A DNA stretch of 64,000 nucleotides from Ursus arctos (GCF_023065955.2 NW_026622852.1:10709423-10773422), one strand, 5' to 3'. Positions 24,365 through 36,187 are shown, counted from the stretch's first letter. Made by a program: numbers and translations. Notes: generated by a model from the letters alone, not told the origin.

Positions 24365-25200
24365 TTATTCATGGATGTCAAAATTATATAACCAGACAAT
24401 GTAAAAAAATCAATTGGAAAATCTCCTAGAATCAATAAAGGAAAGTAGCTAAATGACCATATATTAAAAATATTTCAGTATAACAAAAAACATATTTGAA
24501 TATATACAGTATAAAGGAAAAGCAGCTTTTATTCACCATAGTAACCTAAGCAAAAAATAACTAAGAAAAGCTCTAGCAATAAATATGAAGAAACCACAGG
24601 AAGAAAACAACAGATCTTCACTACAATTTATGACGGAAAACTTATATAGAGAAGGAAATCATGTTACGGATGGGAGATGTGCAGACTACCGTGGAGCAGT
24701 TTATGCTTCTGAATCACCATCTAGGCTGGTTGTGATTTCAACAAAAACCCAAGTGGGCTTCTCAGACCCATCTAGAAGAATAGGTTGGTAAAGATAACTA
24801 ACTTTTTACAAGTAAGGGTGGAGTTCTGCTGTCAGCTTTCAAAACATCTCAGGTGAGAAACTTGGACAAGACACAGTGAACAGACCAATGGAATAGATCT
24901 TTAAACAGACCTAGCACATGGATGCTAATAGATGATGGAGCAACACACACTCACTCCGCAATAAACAAAGAAACTCAAGTTAAAACATATTTTTACTAAT
25001 CAGATTTGTAAACATTTAAAAAAGTAAATAGATAAAAGACACCAAAATTTCATGCACAAGGGTCTTCATCACAATATGCCAACAGCAAAGAAGCAGTGTA
25101 ACTAGAACATGAATGTTCCATAGAGGACGGGCTGACTATCATGGTACTGACACACTACAGCATTGCACATCTATGACAAACACAATACAGCAGTTTTCTT
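24365..25200 (+). repeat. Old L1 (L1M-class) coding remnant
   Basis: A-rich decayed L1 text: 'gaaaagctctagcaataaatatgaag', 'acagaccaatggaatagatctttaaacagacc', 'atgctaatagatgatggagcaacac', then 'ttcatcacaatatgccaacagcaaagaagcag'. No long frame survives. Confidence 0.5.
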
Positions 25201-25386
25201 CTTAAAGGTGTTTCTTCTTAAAGATGTGCTTCCTGGGTGCAAGGAGATAGCAATTTTGCTTTGGAAATAAGTTGCACCTGTAGAAAGAGAAATAATAGCT
25301 CAAACTAATATGTGGCTCAGGCTCTAAATGCTATCAAGATTTTAGAGAAGGAGCATTCCTGAGCTCTTTGGCAATATGCAGAAACA

Positions 25387-25403
25387 TACACACACACACA
25401 CAC
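25387..25403. repeat. Short (CA)n microsatellite
   Basis: About eight CA units. Confidence 0.85.
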
Positions 25404-26489
25404 CACGTTGTACAGCAGCAAGGGCTTCACTTCTCTTCTTGCTTGCACCATCCTAGGATTTTGCCTTCATTCTGTGAGGGAAGATGGGCTGGAGAGAAAA
25501 AGAAAACACAGGACCTTTCCACTTAATCCCTACCAAACATAGGGCCTCTGTAGGCTCTAGAACAACCTCTGCCCTGCTGGGAAGCTCAGCCCTAGGACAG
25601 AAGTTAGAAGATGAAGACAAAGCTCTCATTACCCGGATAACCAATTGAAGACCATACAGGTATTAAGAAGCATGAGTCCTGTTAGAATCTGTCTGAAACA
25701 AGCTTAAAATTGAGACCAAACTCTGAAGAGCCAAGGGGTTGATCTCATGAATATATTCCCTTCTAGTTCAGCTTTTCAAACTTACACCCAGTTGGTCTGG
25801 TTTTGTTTGAGTTTGTAAGGTCAACATCCATGACCAAGAATCAGTGATCCAAGTGAGGAAAACAAGAAAGTTCTTTGGTAATTGTTGATTGAAAGCAACT
25901 AAATTAAGATGGATGAGAAGGTCACAGTTGCTTGCTTTTCTATAGTGGGAAGAAAACAGCATATACATGTTAGCCCTGAACATTATCTGGATGTTTCTAC
26001 CTGCTTGACTCAGCAGAGGTATCAAAACCACTCAGCTCTGATTCAGGTTCTATCCCCCTGCTCTCCCCCAAAACAAACAGAAGGAACAGGATCTTGCCCC
26101 AGAGAAGGCACAACTCCAGCATCTTCATGGAGCTTTTGAATCTCTACCTGAATGATAGAGGGAAGGGCACTTTGCCCATCTACAATCCCATTATGATTTG
26201 GAGAGGAAAAAATATGACAGGACACATGCAATATATTTAATGCAGCCATTTCTGCCTTCTAGGGGGTGAGAGAATTCATCATGAATGAGGTTTTTGTGGA
26301 AAGGCCACATTGTGGCACTGACTTGAGTCTGTCATGGGTTCTGTTAGGATTAAGCAGACACAGGGAGAAGCCATTCTGTCCTGCATAATAAACAAAGGGT
26401 GTCCTGCTTAGGTGGACAGATTGTTCTCCAGGGAGCCGTAGGGTGAGGCCACAGCATGGACCAAACCCAAAGTGAGAAGAGAGAATAGA

Positions 26490-27132
26490 TTAGTTTACGA
26501 TTGCTACTTTGAAATTACTACAAACCTGGTGGCTTAAACCAGGACAAATTTATTATCTGGAGATTCTACAGGTCAGAAGTTTGACAGGGTCCCACTGGGC
26601 TAAACTCAAGAAGTCAGAAGGGCTGTATTGCTCACCGGAAGCTCTGGGTGAAAATCTGCTTCCAGGCTTATTTGGGTTGTTGGCCAAATTCAGGTCTGTG
26701 ACATTGTAGGAATGAAGTCCCCATTCCCTTGCTAGCCTTCATGCAGGGCCGGCTCTCAGCTTTTGGAGGACACCTGCAGTTTGTGGCTCCTGCCCTGCTT
26801 CCTCCATGTTCCGCCATCTTCAAAGCCAGCAATGGCTAAGCTCTGCTCATGTGTCACATCCCACTAATCTCCCCTCTTCCTTATCTGTCCTCTGCCATCC
26901 TCCTGCACCACACCTCTCTGACTCCAGCTGGAGAAATTCCTCTGCTTTTATGAGCTCAAGACTGGGCCACCTGGATAATCCAGGCTACTCTCTCTATTTT
27001 AAGGTTAGCTTGATGAGTAAACTAAATTACATCCTTCATGCCCCTTCACAGCAGTACCTAGATGAGTGTTTGATTGAATACTCAGGGGACAGGTATCTTG
27101 GGGGACATCTTTAGAATTCTGCTTATCACAGA
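26490..27132 (-). repeat. MLT1/MaLR LTR remnant, minus orientation
   Basis: It opens 'ttagtttacgattgctactttgaaattactacaaacctggtggcttaaacc' and contains 'tcaaagccagcaatggctaag', 'gactgggccacctggataatccaggctactctc' and 'cttgggggacatctttagaattctgcttatcaca', the reversed MLT1 landmarks from end to end. Confidence 0.75.
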
Positions 27133-27429
27133 GGAATTGGTAGATGAAATGGACACCAGCAACATGGCGGCCATCCAGAGCCACGGGGCTGCATTTGGCC
27201 AACAGATTTAAGGAGCGGCGATGTCAGATATCCAACTTCATCCTGTTTCCTGCTCTTTGCCGTGACCCTCTGTTAATCCCTCTTGTTCACAGCCTGGTAT
27301 AAAGTTGCTTTGGGTAGCTGCATAGGGGCGGTGTCCCCACTCTGAGGTGTGCCCACTTACTATGAAGTAAGCACTACCTAGTGCTGCCCTAAGCAGACAC
27401 TCCTGAGATCTGACTATCATCACTCCTGA

Positions 27430-27620
27430 GCGATAAAGATAATTGTATCACTCACTTGCTTACTATTATCAGACATTAGGGAGGTGCTTTACATGTGAAA
27501 TTTATTAAATCTCTCTCTCTCTCTTTTTTCTTTTTGTTGCAAAGAAGTACAAGTTAATCAAATTGCCCAACTTTACTAGCTAGCCCAAGGCCACTGCCAC
27601 AGGGTCACGCGGTCACCACA
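27430..27620 (-). repeat. Weak MIR remnant, minus orientation, with (CT)n insert
   Basis: 'agggaggtgctttacatgtgaaatttattaaatc', a CT repeat at 27512-27525, and 'aatcaaattgcccaactttactagctagcccaagg' resemble a reversed MIR. Confidence 0.4.
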
Positions 27621-28178
27621 GCTGTAAGGGAGTCTGGGACACTAAGGATGTAGCAAAAGGGAAGACAACCCCCCTGATCAACATGGGCCAGTGGTTCTCT
27701 AAGTGTCTTGAGGGTCTCCTTTTCAGAGGTTCTCTGAGGCCTCCCTTTCCAACCTCATCTCTGTTTGAGGTTGAATTTTCAACTAAAACAACATATCACA
27801 CCAGACTGAATACAGAAGCAGCTATGAGAATCCAGCTGTCTTTTATTAAGCCAGATGTTAAAAAGGTTTACAAAAATGTAAAATTATCTTCGCCAGTTTT
27901 TTGTTTTGGAGAACACAGTTGTTTCATCCTACCATACAATGGACTTATTGTTATTTTTAAATGAAAAAATGAATATTTTTTTAAAATTCTTAGTTTTAAA
28001 TTTTACATGCAAAATGTTGATAGATTTACCCACATCCGCAAAAGGTCTTCAGCGTCCTCAGTCATTTTTAAGCATGGAAAGAGGTCCTGAAACCGAAATG
28101 TTAGGCTTAGAATCAAATTCAGCAAATGACGACCATTGGGACAAATCTGCCCCACTGCCTTTGTGACTAAAGCGCTTG

Positions 28179-28211
28179 GGTGTTGTTGTTGTTGTTGTTG
28201 TGGTTGTGGTT
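28179..28211. repeat. (GTT)n microsatellite
   Basis: GTTGTTGTTGTTGTTGTT followed by GTGGTTGTGG; slippage product. Confidence 0.9.
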
Positions 28212-28468
28212 TAACAAAGCTATAGCAGTTATAACACAGTATGGCCACAAAGCCTATGGTATTTTCTATCAGGCCCTTTAACAACAAGAATAATTGCCAA
28301 CCTTGATTTAGAAAATCACGGACAAACTCAGGATCCCTTTAACTGTGAACAAGGCAAACCCAGCTGCTGTCCTCGTGAAGCTTGTGTCCCTGTGGGGTTT
28401 GGGAATGGAGGGATGAACACAAATGATAAATAAGTCAGTGTTATATTGTCAGCAGCTAGGACGGTCCT

Positions 28469-28666
28469 TTTTTTTTTAAGATTTTATTTATTTATTCGAC
28501 AGAGATAGAGACAGCCAGCAAGAGAGGGAACACAGGCAGGGGGAGTGGGAGAGGAAGAAGCAGGCTCCCAGCGGAGGAGCCTGATGTGGGGCTTGATCCC
28601 ATAACGCCGGGATCACGCCCTGAGCCGAAGGCAGACGCTTAACGACTGAGCCACCCAGGCGCCCCC
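28469..28666 (-). mobile_element. Carnivore SINE, minus orientation, arctoid-type body
   Basis: The plus strand shows the reversed element: poly-T, GATTTTATTTATTTATTCGA, then 'agacagccagcaagagaggg', and finally GAGCCACCCAGGCGCCCCC. The duplication AGGACGGTCCT is exact at 28458-28468 and 28667-28677, itself nearly palindromic. The 'acagccagcaagagaggg' stretch is what I associate with bears, panda and seals. Confidence 0.96.
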
Positions 28667-28747
28667 AGGACGGTCCTAATACAGTACCTACGTCAGGAAA
28701 TACTCAACAGTATTTACTAAAGATCTAACTGAATGAGTAAAGTAAAC

Positions 28748-28776
28748 GTGTGTGTGTGAGAGAGAGAGAGAGAGAA
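28748..28776. repeat. Compound (GT)n(GA)n microsatellite
   Basis: Five GT units run directly into about nine GA units. Confidence 0.9.
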
Positions 28777-30389
28777 ATATGAGGAACTATCACGCTGCTT
28801 AAATCATTACAGTTTTATAATATGCTTTGATATTCGTTAAATCAAGGCATTGCTCGTTCTTCGAAGCTGCCTTCCCTCCTTTTACATACATCCACTTCTT
28901 GATGAACTTTTAAAACTTACGTTTTTCAAGTTCAACTGAAAAATCCCTGAAGTCTTTTAATCAACCCTGTTTGCTGCTTAGACTGTTTTCACTTTTTTCT
29001 AATCTAAATAATAAGAGACAATAGCCATCTCTTATTATCGCCTTCGGATGAGCCCGTAGGATCGGAGACACTGAATCAGATGGAACGTACGTTGTTCAGG
29101 CCCAGCAGAAAAGATCCTTGCAACGGGCAGAAGCAACTTCAGGGCGTCCTCGTTGGCTGCTGGGGGAGCGTAAACAGGTCCCCCCAAGCCTGGTGTGCTG
29201 GTGGGAGAATCCTTCCCCTTGAACGTGCTGTCACAACTGGGCCTGAGGACATGGATTTATTTTGTCTTAGTCCCAAACCTGTATTTTTTTCTGTAGCAAA
29301 CGTCACGAGGCCAATCAGAAATCATTGCCTCCAACTGGAAGCATCAGCCACAGTAGACAACTCCGCGGCTCCGACGATGGTGAACGTGAACAAGCAGAAG
29401 CTCTTCGGAAAAGATTCCGACTTCATTGAGCTTCTCGTCTCAGTATTTCCAGACGTTTGATGGGGGGCAGGGGGTAGGGTGTGTGGAGGGAAGGGGGAGG
29501 GCACTGACCACCAGCGTGTGGAACACATTTCTGGAAATACTTGGGGGTTAGGTTGATTCTTATCCTGCGGAGCACAGAGTCAGCAGCCCGCACGCTCTTG
29601 TCTGGCTCTGATGTGTGGAGTTTTCTAGCACGCCCCTGACTCCAGTTCCAAGTCCTGCGAGCAATGCTCTGCAAGTCCTTTTACAGTCTCTCTCTCTAAT
29701 TGGAGCCACCGTGAGGAGGCTCTCTGCTGCCAGGATTCCACAAGGATTTCTGCAGCATTCACTTGATGGCACAATCTTTGCCACCCTGGGGTGTGACTGG
29801 TTCCCCACCTCCATGTTGGGACTGACAGAGGGGAATGTGTCTTAGGGACTCTCAAGTATCAATGGCCCTTTTTGACTAGCTGAGCTGTCAGGTCTATTTT
29901 AAATGGCTACTCTCCTTAAACCACACTGGCCCAGGGGAGCCTAACCTCGGCCTCGTGTTGATAGGCAAAATATTTAACAACCAACATGCCCAGCACTGAC
30001 GGATCAGAATGGAGGCCAGCCCCAAACCCCCAAGCAGCTATCCTGGTGCATCTGAGCAAAGACGAGCCCTGCCTCCGACTCCCTTCTGCTCCTGGCCTCC
30101 GGGCAAGGGCTTCCTTCACTCCTCTTTTGGGAGGCCGAATATGGTTTCTCACATTACGTGCCCATGATTTCCAGATTCTTTGCAGTTCACTACAAGAAAA
30201 AAAGCCATCCTTCTGGAGATAATCCTATCTGGAAATATCCTTTGGAGAAGGCCCCGGAGCGGTGCAGTCTAGTCTTCTCTGCCTCAACAAGGAGAAAATG
30301 CAAGGGCACAAAGATCCTCCTGGGGGGCAGGAGGCAAGACACCTGGATTTTCAATGCAGCTCCAGGCCTGAGGGATGAGTTTTATGTGT

Positions 30390-30660
30390 GGGCTTGGTGA
30401 GGCTGTAGTCCTTGGTGACCCAAACACTAATCGAGATATCCCTGTAAGATTATTTTGCAGATGTGATTAAAGTCTATGATCAGTTCACTTGAAGTAAGCA
30501 AGATTATCCTACATCACTGGGAATGAGCCTGATTCAATCAGTTGAAGGTCTTAAGACAAGACACTTCCCTGAAGAAGAAATTCTGCCCGTGGACTGCAGC
30601 TTCCACCCATGCCCGGGAGTTCCAGTTGGCCCCCAGACTTCAGACTTGTCTGGCCGGCCT
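30390..30660 (+). repeat. MaLR/MLT-like LTR remnant
   Basis: 'aagattattttgcagatgtgattaaagtctatgatcagttcacttgaag', 'gagcctgattcaatcagttgaaggtctt' and 'ggactgcagcttccacccatgcccgggagttcc…cagacttcagacttg' match a common old mammalian LTR pattern. Confidence 0.5.
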
Positions 30661-30904
30661 GTGCATAGTCACAGGGGTCAAGTCCTTGCAAACCATCTGT
30701 ATGTGTATCTGCACCTGCATCTGTACGTCTGTGTCTGTGTCTGCACGTCCAAGATTCGCAGGCGACTGCCTATTCCAAGGAGGCCCCTCCACCGTGGGAC
30801 TTTCAGAGCTGGCTCTTGATTCACTAGGGAAGACACATGCTCGGTTGTCCTTGTGGAGATGCCAAGAAACCACACAGACAGGCAGGGAATACAAAAATGA
30901 GCAA

Positions 30905-31064
30905 TTTTCTCTCTTTCTTTCTTTCTTTCTTTCTTCTTTCTTTCTCTCTTTCTCTCTCTTTCCTTCCTTTCTTCCTCCCTCCCTCCCTCTTTCCTTCCTC
31001 CTTCCTTCCTTCCTCCCTTCCTTCCATTCTTTTTCTTTCTTTCTTTTCTTTCTTTTCTTCCTTT

Positions 31065-31133
<69 letters not shown>

Positions 31134-31147
31134 TCCTCTCTCTCTCT
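30905..31147. repeat. Polypyrimidine tract with perfect (TTTC)17 core
   Basis: 243 consecutive bases of the plus strand are C or T except a single A at 31026. 31063-31130 is an uninterrupted TTTC tetranucleotide array. The flanks are CT and CCTT arrays. All apparent long reading frames through it (Ser/Phe/Leu or Lys/Glu/Arg runs) are products of the repeat. Confidence 0.97.
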
Positions 31148-31174
31148 GTCTCTCATCTCCCTTGTAGCTGTTCT

Positions 31175-31700
31175 GAGCCTGGCACCATGTTCTGGCGAGA
31201 ATACAGTGGTGAATGAAGGAAAGGAGCCCTCTTGGAGCTTGTGGTCTAGCGGGGGCTGCAGGCATGTAACTGGGTGATCACACGTGAACACACTGGGACG
31301 TTGATGGGGTCTGAGCACGCTGCTGAGGACGCAGCCAGGAGGGGCACCGAGCTCAAGCAAGAGGGAGCAGGGAAGGCCTCATGTGGGACGGGATATAGAA
31401 GCCAAGACCAGGAGCCGGCCAAGTGAGGCTTGCCAGGGGAGCAGGAAGAACCTTCTAAACATGGGGAAGAACATGCACAAAGCCTACAGGAGCAAAGAAG
31501 AGCCAGAGAGAGCCTGAGAACGTAACTCAGCGGCAAGGTATAGAGATCGAAAAAAATCCAGAAGACCCTCTTGCAAAGACTGCTAAGGAGTTCACACTTT
31601 CTCGGAAGGGGGACCCATTGAAACTTTTCTCAGCAGGACAATGATGTAGTAAGATCTGTCTTTCAAATCTCGGTCTGACAATAGCATGATCAGAGATGCC
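31175..31700 (-). repeat. L2 LINE 3' end remnant, minus orientation
   Basis: 'ctgagcctggcaccatgttctggcgagaatacagtggtgaatgaaggaaaggagccctcttggagcttgtggtctag' is the reversed L2 end. It continues with 'gggaaggcctcatgtggga' and 'aacatgcacaaagcctacaggagc'. Confidence 0.65.
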
Positions 31701-31944
31701 AAGTCAGGACTGAGAAGGAGGACTGGAGGCCGCACACAGCCATGGTCAAGGGCTCCCTCACCGTGAGGGCGGCGGGGGGAAGAGCCCCGCACGGAGCCTG
31801 TTAGCTGCCGAGCGCCATTCCCCAGGGAGGCTCAGCATCTCTCAGCCAGCGCTCCCCAAGCCCCCAACCTCCTTGGGGTGAGCTGACATTCAAGAACTTC
31901 CTGGGTTCTGCTGAGGCCACTGAAAGATACCTGGGAGGGGGGGA

Positions 31945-32110
31945 AGCCAGCATTTACTGGGTGCAGATACCCTGTGCAGGGTGCTCAGATTAAGGCCGTT
32001 TCATGGTGTTCCTTTCCTTCTCTCCTCCCAGTAACGCAGCGAGTACCCATCACCCCTCTCTCTAGGTGCAGGCAAGCTGCTCAAGGGGACAAGTTAGCCA
32101 ACTGGGAGCG
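31945..32110 (-). repeat. MIR remnant, minus orientation
   Basis: 'catttactgggtgcagataccctgtgcagggtgctcag', 'cctcccagtaacgcagcgag' and 'aagctgctcaaggggacaagttagcc' keep the reversed MIR order. Confidence 0.5.
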
Positions 32111-32234
32111 TGTCTGCCCTCAACCGTGTTCTTCCCACCTCTGCAAGCAGGCACTCTCTCCTGACTTGTCATTAGGGGACAGGGGTGCTCTGTCCACAGC
32201 TGGAGCGCGGGAGCGAGGATGGGGCTTCGTTCCT

Positions 32235-32430
32235 CCACAGTGACAATCATCACAGCAGCAACGTGTGGGCCAGACCCTTGCTGCCAAGAAGAAAGTACTA
32301 TTTTTATCCATTTGGAGACCTGAGCCTGAAGCACAGGGACAAGTATGCACTTGGTAAGTGACAGACTCGGGCGGTAGGAACCCAGCTGCCCTAACCCAGC
32401 ACCCACGCCCTTAGCCACAGAGCCACCTGC
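32235..32430 (-). repeat. MIR remnant, minus orientation
   Basis: 'aaagtactatttttatccatttggagacctgagcctgaagcacagg', 'gcacttggtaagtgacagactcgggcggtagg' and 'agcacccacgcccttagccacagagcca' follow the reversed MIR. Confidence 0.6.
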
Positions 32431-33039
32431 TCCGGGGGCAGGTCCACGGGGGTGGTGCCTCTTTCCATCTGCTCAGTCTCAGTGAGAGGTAAGAATCCGT
32501 CTTGAAGGAGATCTCCAGGCTTCAGGCTCCTCTCCTGCAAGATTTCCTAAATCGGAGGAATCATAGTGGTTTGGGGTGGCTAGAGCTCTTGTACCTTTTC
32601 TTGTCCTTTATGATGTGACCAATCTCCTTGCTCCTAGCGGCTTAAGTTTGAGGGTTATTAGAGGAACTTATGCATGATATTATTGCTATTATTGCTGATT
32701 ATTTATAGTACAATTTATGGGCTTCGAAGTAACAGAGTAGGAGTGAGCAGTCACTGAACTGTCCAGATATTTCTTCAACAATCCCTTTCCAGTACTGGGT
32801 CATTTATTTGGTGCACACGGACACTGTGGAAGGAACCAGAGCACGAAACCTAGAATAAGCCTTTGTGTCCCAGGTCAGGCGCTGAGCAGGAATGGCCATC
32901 TCCAGGTCCCATTCTTCCAAGCAGAGAATCAGTGTTGCCAAGAGAGGGTTGGGTGAACGTGTGGGAGCAGGGAGCCTCATCGGTCCCCTCCTCGCCTCCT
33001 GAAGGCCCACAGCTGAACCTCGGGCCGGCCCCTCCCGGG

Positions 33040-33270
33040 ACGGCCTGGTGTTAATTATGATGCAATCCCCCAGCCATGCAGCCTCAGCAACAATTTCGGG
33101 AGTCAGGGTCCATGTGCAAGGCCATTAACACTAAACATGTTTTAATCCATAATTGTGTGAGATTTATTTAATTTAGGGGCTTTATTTATGGTTCGATTGG
33201 AATTGTAATGTATTTTCGGCCCTCCGCACTGGGATCTGTCAATTTTTACGGCGTCTTTTAATTGTGTTCT
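33040..33270. other. Candidate conserved non-coding element
   Basis: Dense TAAT-type motifs (TTAATTATGATGCAATC, CCATTAACACTAAACATG, TTTAATCCATAATTG, TTTTAATTGTG) sit in repeat-free sequence between GC-rich flanks. Confidence 0.4.
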
Positions 33271-33499
33271 TCCAGGCCAGGTGCAAGCAGTTTTCCAAAG
33301 AGGCTGATCACAGGAGGCCTCCGGTTCTGTGGTGGGGGTGTGCAGCGGCCTTGCACAGACGCGACCCTGGGCCACCACGAGGGCAGGGACACTGGGTCCC
33401 CCGTGCTCTGGGAGCCACAGCCCACCTATCACAGCTGCATCACGGCCTGTGGGCTGAGAAGGAGCCTCTAGACATCTTTCCACTCACACCCTTCCATCC

Positions 33500-33700
33500 C
33501 TTTGTTCAGTCCTTTGTTTATTGAGCAGACACGGACTGAGCACCTACTGTGTACCAAGCCCTGTGCTTAGTATAAGAATGTAAAAATGAGTAAGCGGGTG
33601 ACCCAGCCTCTAAGGACCCTTTCCCAAACCCGACGGCCGCCAGAATTTGCTGAGCACCTACCTAGCACCCGGCACTCAGCTCCACACCAGAGCGACAACG
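33500..33700 (-). repeat. L2 LINE 3' end remnant(s), minus orientation
   Basis: 'ttgtttattgagcagacacggactgagcacctactgtgtaccaagccctgtgctt' is a reversed L2 end. A second 'gctgagcacctacctagcacccggcactcagc' follows at 33650. Confidence 0.6.
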
Positions 33701-33714
33701 AAGGACATGACCTC

Positions 33715-34110
33715 AGCCTGCGGATTCAGGAGATTTGGCCCAAACTAATTGGTCTGGGAGTAATTGGAATGACTATACTTTGGCTGGGAGCAAAATGGAG
33801 GAGAGCAGTTTCATCGATACGGTGATTTGATCCAAACACCTCCAGGTCCCCCCTGCTCTCGGAGTTGAATAGCTTGCGCTGGTGAGGAAGGCTTTATTTA
33901 GTTAAAGATGAATATTTCTTAGCCTTGCTTCTTCTCAAGTGTTGGTAATTTTCAAACACCACGGGGGTAGTTTTGCAACCCTTTATGCATCTTTAAGCAC
34001 CTTGTCTGTTTTTCCGAGTTATTTTCTTTCCAATCATACACTGCCACGAGCTATGAGTGTTGGAGGAAAGCACCAGAAATCGAAGTAAAAGAAAGTGGAG
34101 AAATGAAATG
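33715..34110. other. Candidate conserved non-coding element
   Basis: CCCAAACTAATTGGTCTGGG, GTAATTGGAATGAC, TCATCGATACGGTGATTTG and GGCTTTATTTAGTTAAAG are closely packed with no repeat signature. It begins just after an L2 fragment. Confidence 0.4.
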
Positions 34111-34384
34111 AGACTCTGCCGGCTGGGGACTCACGCGGAGGAACCACTAATTCTAGTGTGGCTGGAGGAGAGCATAGCCCCCGCCCTGTGCTAAGACCAG
34201 GCCCTTGAGGAAGCTGTGGTCGTCACTCAGGGGTCCCTAGAACCTAGAACAATGCCAAGCGTGCACGAGTTATCGATAACCAGTGGGCGAATAAATAATG
34301 CGTGAATGTGAAAAAGGTAACACCTAGGGACAAGGCTTTACTGGTTAGAAAACAAACAGGCTTGGTCAGGAAATAAAGGAAAAA

Positions 34385-34590
34385 CCCCTACATTTTCTGA
34401 GTCTCTACCATGTGCCAGGCGTGTGGTAAGTGGTTTTAGTTACAAGTCAGTACGTCCTCAAAACAGTGTGAGGTGAGGTGTTCGTCCCACCCTACAGAGG
34501 AGGGTCCTGCAGCTCAGGGCATTTCAGTGACTTGCTGGGGTCACTGGTGACAAGAGGAAGGCTTGCGGAGAGAAGCCGCAGTGGGAGCAC
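34385..34590 (-). repeat. MIR remnant, minus orientation
   Basis: 'ctgagtctctaccatgtgccaggcgtgtggtaag', 'cctcaaaacagtgtgaggtgaggtg' and 'ctacagaggagggtcctgcagctcagg' keep the MIR order reversed. Confidence 0.6.
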
Positions 34591-35084
34591 GGGGCCTGAA
34601 GCCGATGGAACAAGTCACTATTTTCCATGGGGTCCCACACCTGAGGTAGGCGAAGCCCAGTCTCCGGAGAGTCTTTGATCCCTCAGATTCCAGAGGCTCT
34701 AGAGAACCTCCCAGCCTCTCTAGAGAGTCTTTAGAAGGGCTTTTGCTCTCTTAGGTCCATAAAAAGGAGTGAGGAGTCACTTAGGAACCCACGGAGAGTT
34801 AGTAGCAGTGAAGGCTTGCTGGGCGTGTGGGAGCCCATCGGGAAGGGCCCGAGCGCCGTCCTAGGGCGGAGGCAGCTTCGTGTGCGAGGTGGCTGAGTTC
34901 TGGGACCTGGATACGGCACCTGAGGACGTGGCACTGGAGGATGGGACTCTGGGAGAGCGGGTAAGAGCCTGCAGGGAGGGTCCAGGTGGAAGTGAGAGGG
35001 GTGGGAGGGAGGGCGAGGGGTAAGTCAAGGGAAGGAATAGAAACAAGCATTGTTACTGACGTGCTCTGGGGGAGAAAGAGAAGA

Positions 35085-35300
35085 GGGTTTCGTGCTGGGC
35101 AGTCGGCTAAACCGGGAAACGTAGGAGGCCGGGAAGCGGGACCGGCTGCCTGGTCCTGAAGAGCCAGGAGGAGGCCCACACGCGGGAGCGCGAGCAGGCA
35201 GGTGGAAAGGCGGCCGCAGCGCGAAGGCAGGCTGCTGAGCGCAGCGCACACTCGAGGGCTGCCTCCTGGAAGTAGCAGGTGGACGCGGGAGGCTGGATGA
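35085..35300. other. Small CpG-island-like patch in intergenic DNA
   Basis: About 20 CpGs occur in 215 bases (for example ACACGCGGGAGCGCGAGC and AAAGGCGGCCGCAGCGCG). The wider 34.8-35.6 kb block is G-rich on the plus strand and resembles decayed repeat sequence, so an old GC-rich repeat is the main alternative to a regulatory island. Confidence 0.6.
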
Positions 35301-35998
35301 CAATCTCGCAGGGAGAAAGGGCAGCAAGAACCGGGCCAAGGAGATGCCCCTATGGGCCACTGAGAACTAATGGCTCGAGGAAGGAGGCCAGGGAAGAGAA
35401 ATCCCAATGGAGCGAGGACAGGAAGTTTCGAGGATGATGGGGTCCCTGGCAGACACTGCAGCTGTCCAGGGGGATGGGGAAGAGGCCGAGGCCATTTGGG
35501 TAGGTGGGAGGGGGGACACTGGTGGTCTCTGTAGAGTGACAAGGTGGTTAGTCAAGGACTGAGGCTGGGAAGGCCGAGAAGTGAATGGATGACAGGGTGA
35601 GGGAAGGGAGGGAGGGCCGAGCATCTGAGAAGATAGACTGTGACCCATTTGGACGCCTTGGGTCAGTGAAACCCCCGGCACTACCACTGGTTCTGCCCAG
35701 TCCCTTCGGCAAAGCTTCTAAGGTAAATCGCTTTTCAATTTGTTGGTCAACCTGCTTTTTGACGTCAGACTTCTTTTCAGCCTGTGAACTGAGTCGTAAG
35801 GATCGGAACGTCATGCGCAGGTGGGAATGAAGGACTGGAACCTGAAAACTTTGGGGGAAGCCAGGAAACTAGGCTGAAATTAATTTCCTTAGGAGAGGAA
35901 AAATAATTCTATTGCAAACGGGCACAACTGTTCTGATGGTATAACTAGAAAAATAATGGATTCCTTATTTTCATTAAATTTGTTAAAACATGTAACTA

Positions 35999-36187
35999 GA
36001 TGCTTGGGTGGCTCAGTCGGTTAAGAGTCTGCCTTCGGCTCATGATCCCAGGGTCCTGGGATCGAGCCCCACATCAGGCTCACTGCTCAGCGGGGAGTCT
36101 GCTTCTCCCTCTGCCTGCTTTCCCCCTGCTTGTGCTCTCTCACTCTTTCTCTCTGACAAATAAATAACTAAAATCTTTAAAAAAAAC
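35999..36187 (+). mobile_element. Carnivore SINE with target-site duplication
   Basis: TGCTTGGGTGGCTCAGTCGG head, CCTTCGGCTCATGATCCCAG body, GATCGAGCCCC box, CT-rich linker and AAATAAATAACTAAAATC tail. The duplication AAACATGTAACTA (35986-35998) recurs as AAACACGTAACTA (36188-36200) with one mismatch. Confidence 0.95.

Noticed and set aside
30542..31360. Long overlapping frames (146 to 224 codons, both strands) at 30.5-31.4 kb
   Set aside because: They are Phe/Leu/Ser or Lys/Glu/Arg runs produced by the (TTTC)n polypyrimidine tract.
34799..35542. A 247-codon minus-strand frame as a gene
   Set aside because: Low-complexity Pro/Ser/Leu composition in GC-skewed DNA, with no domain, Kozak context or splice support. 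Kept only as a finding because of the CpG patch.
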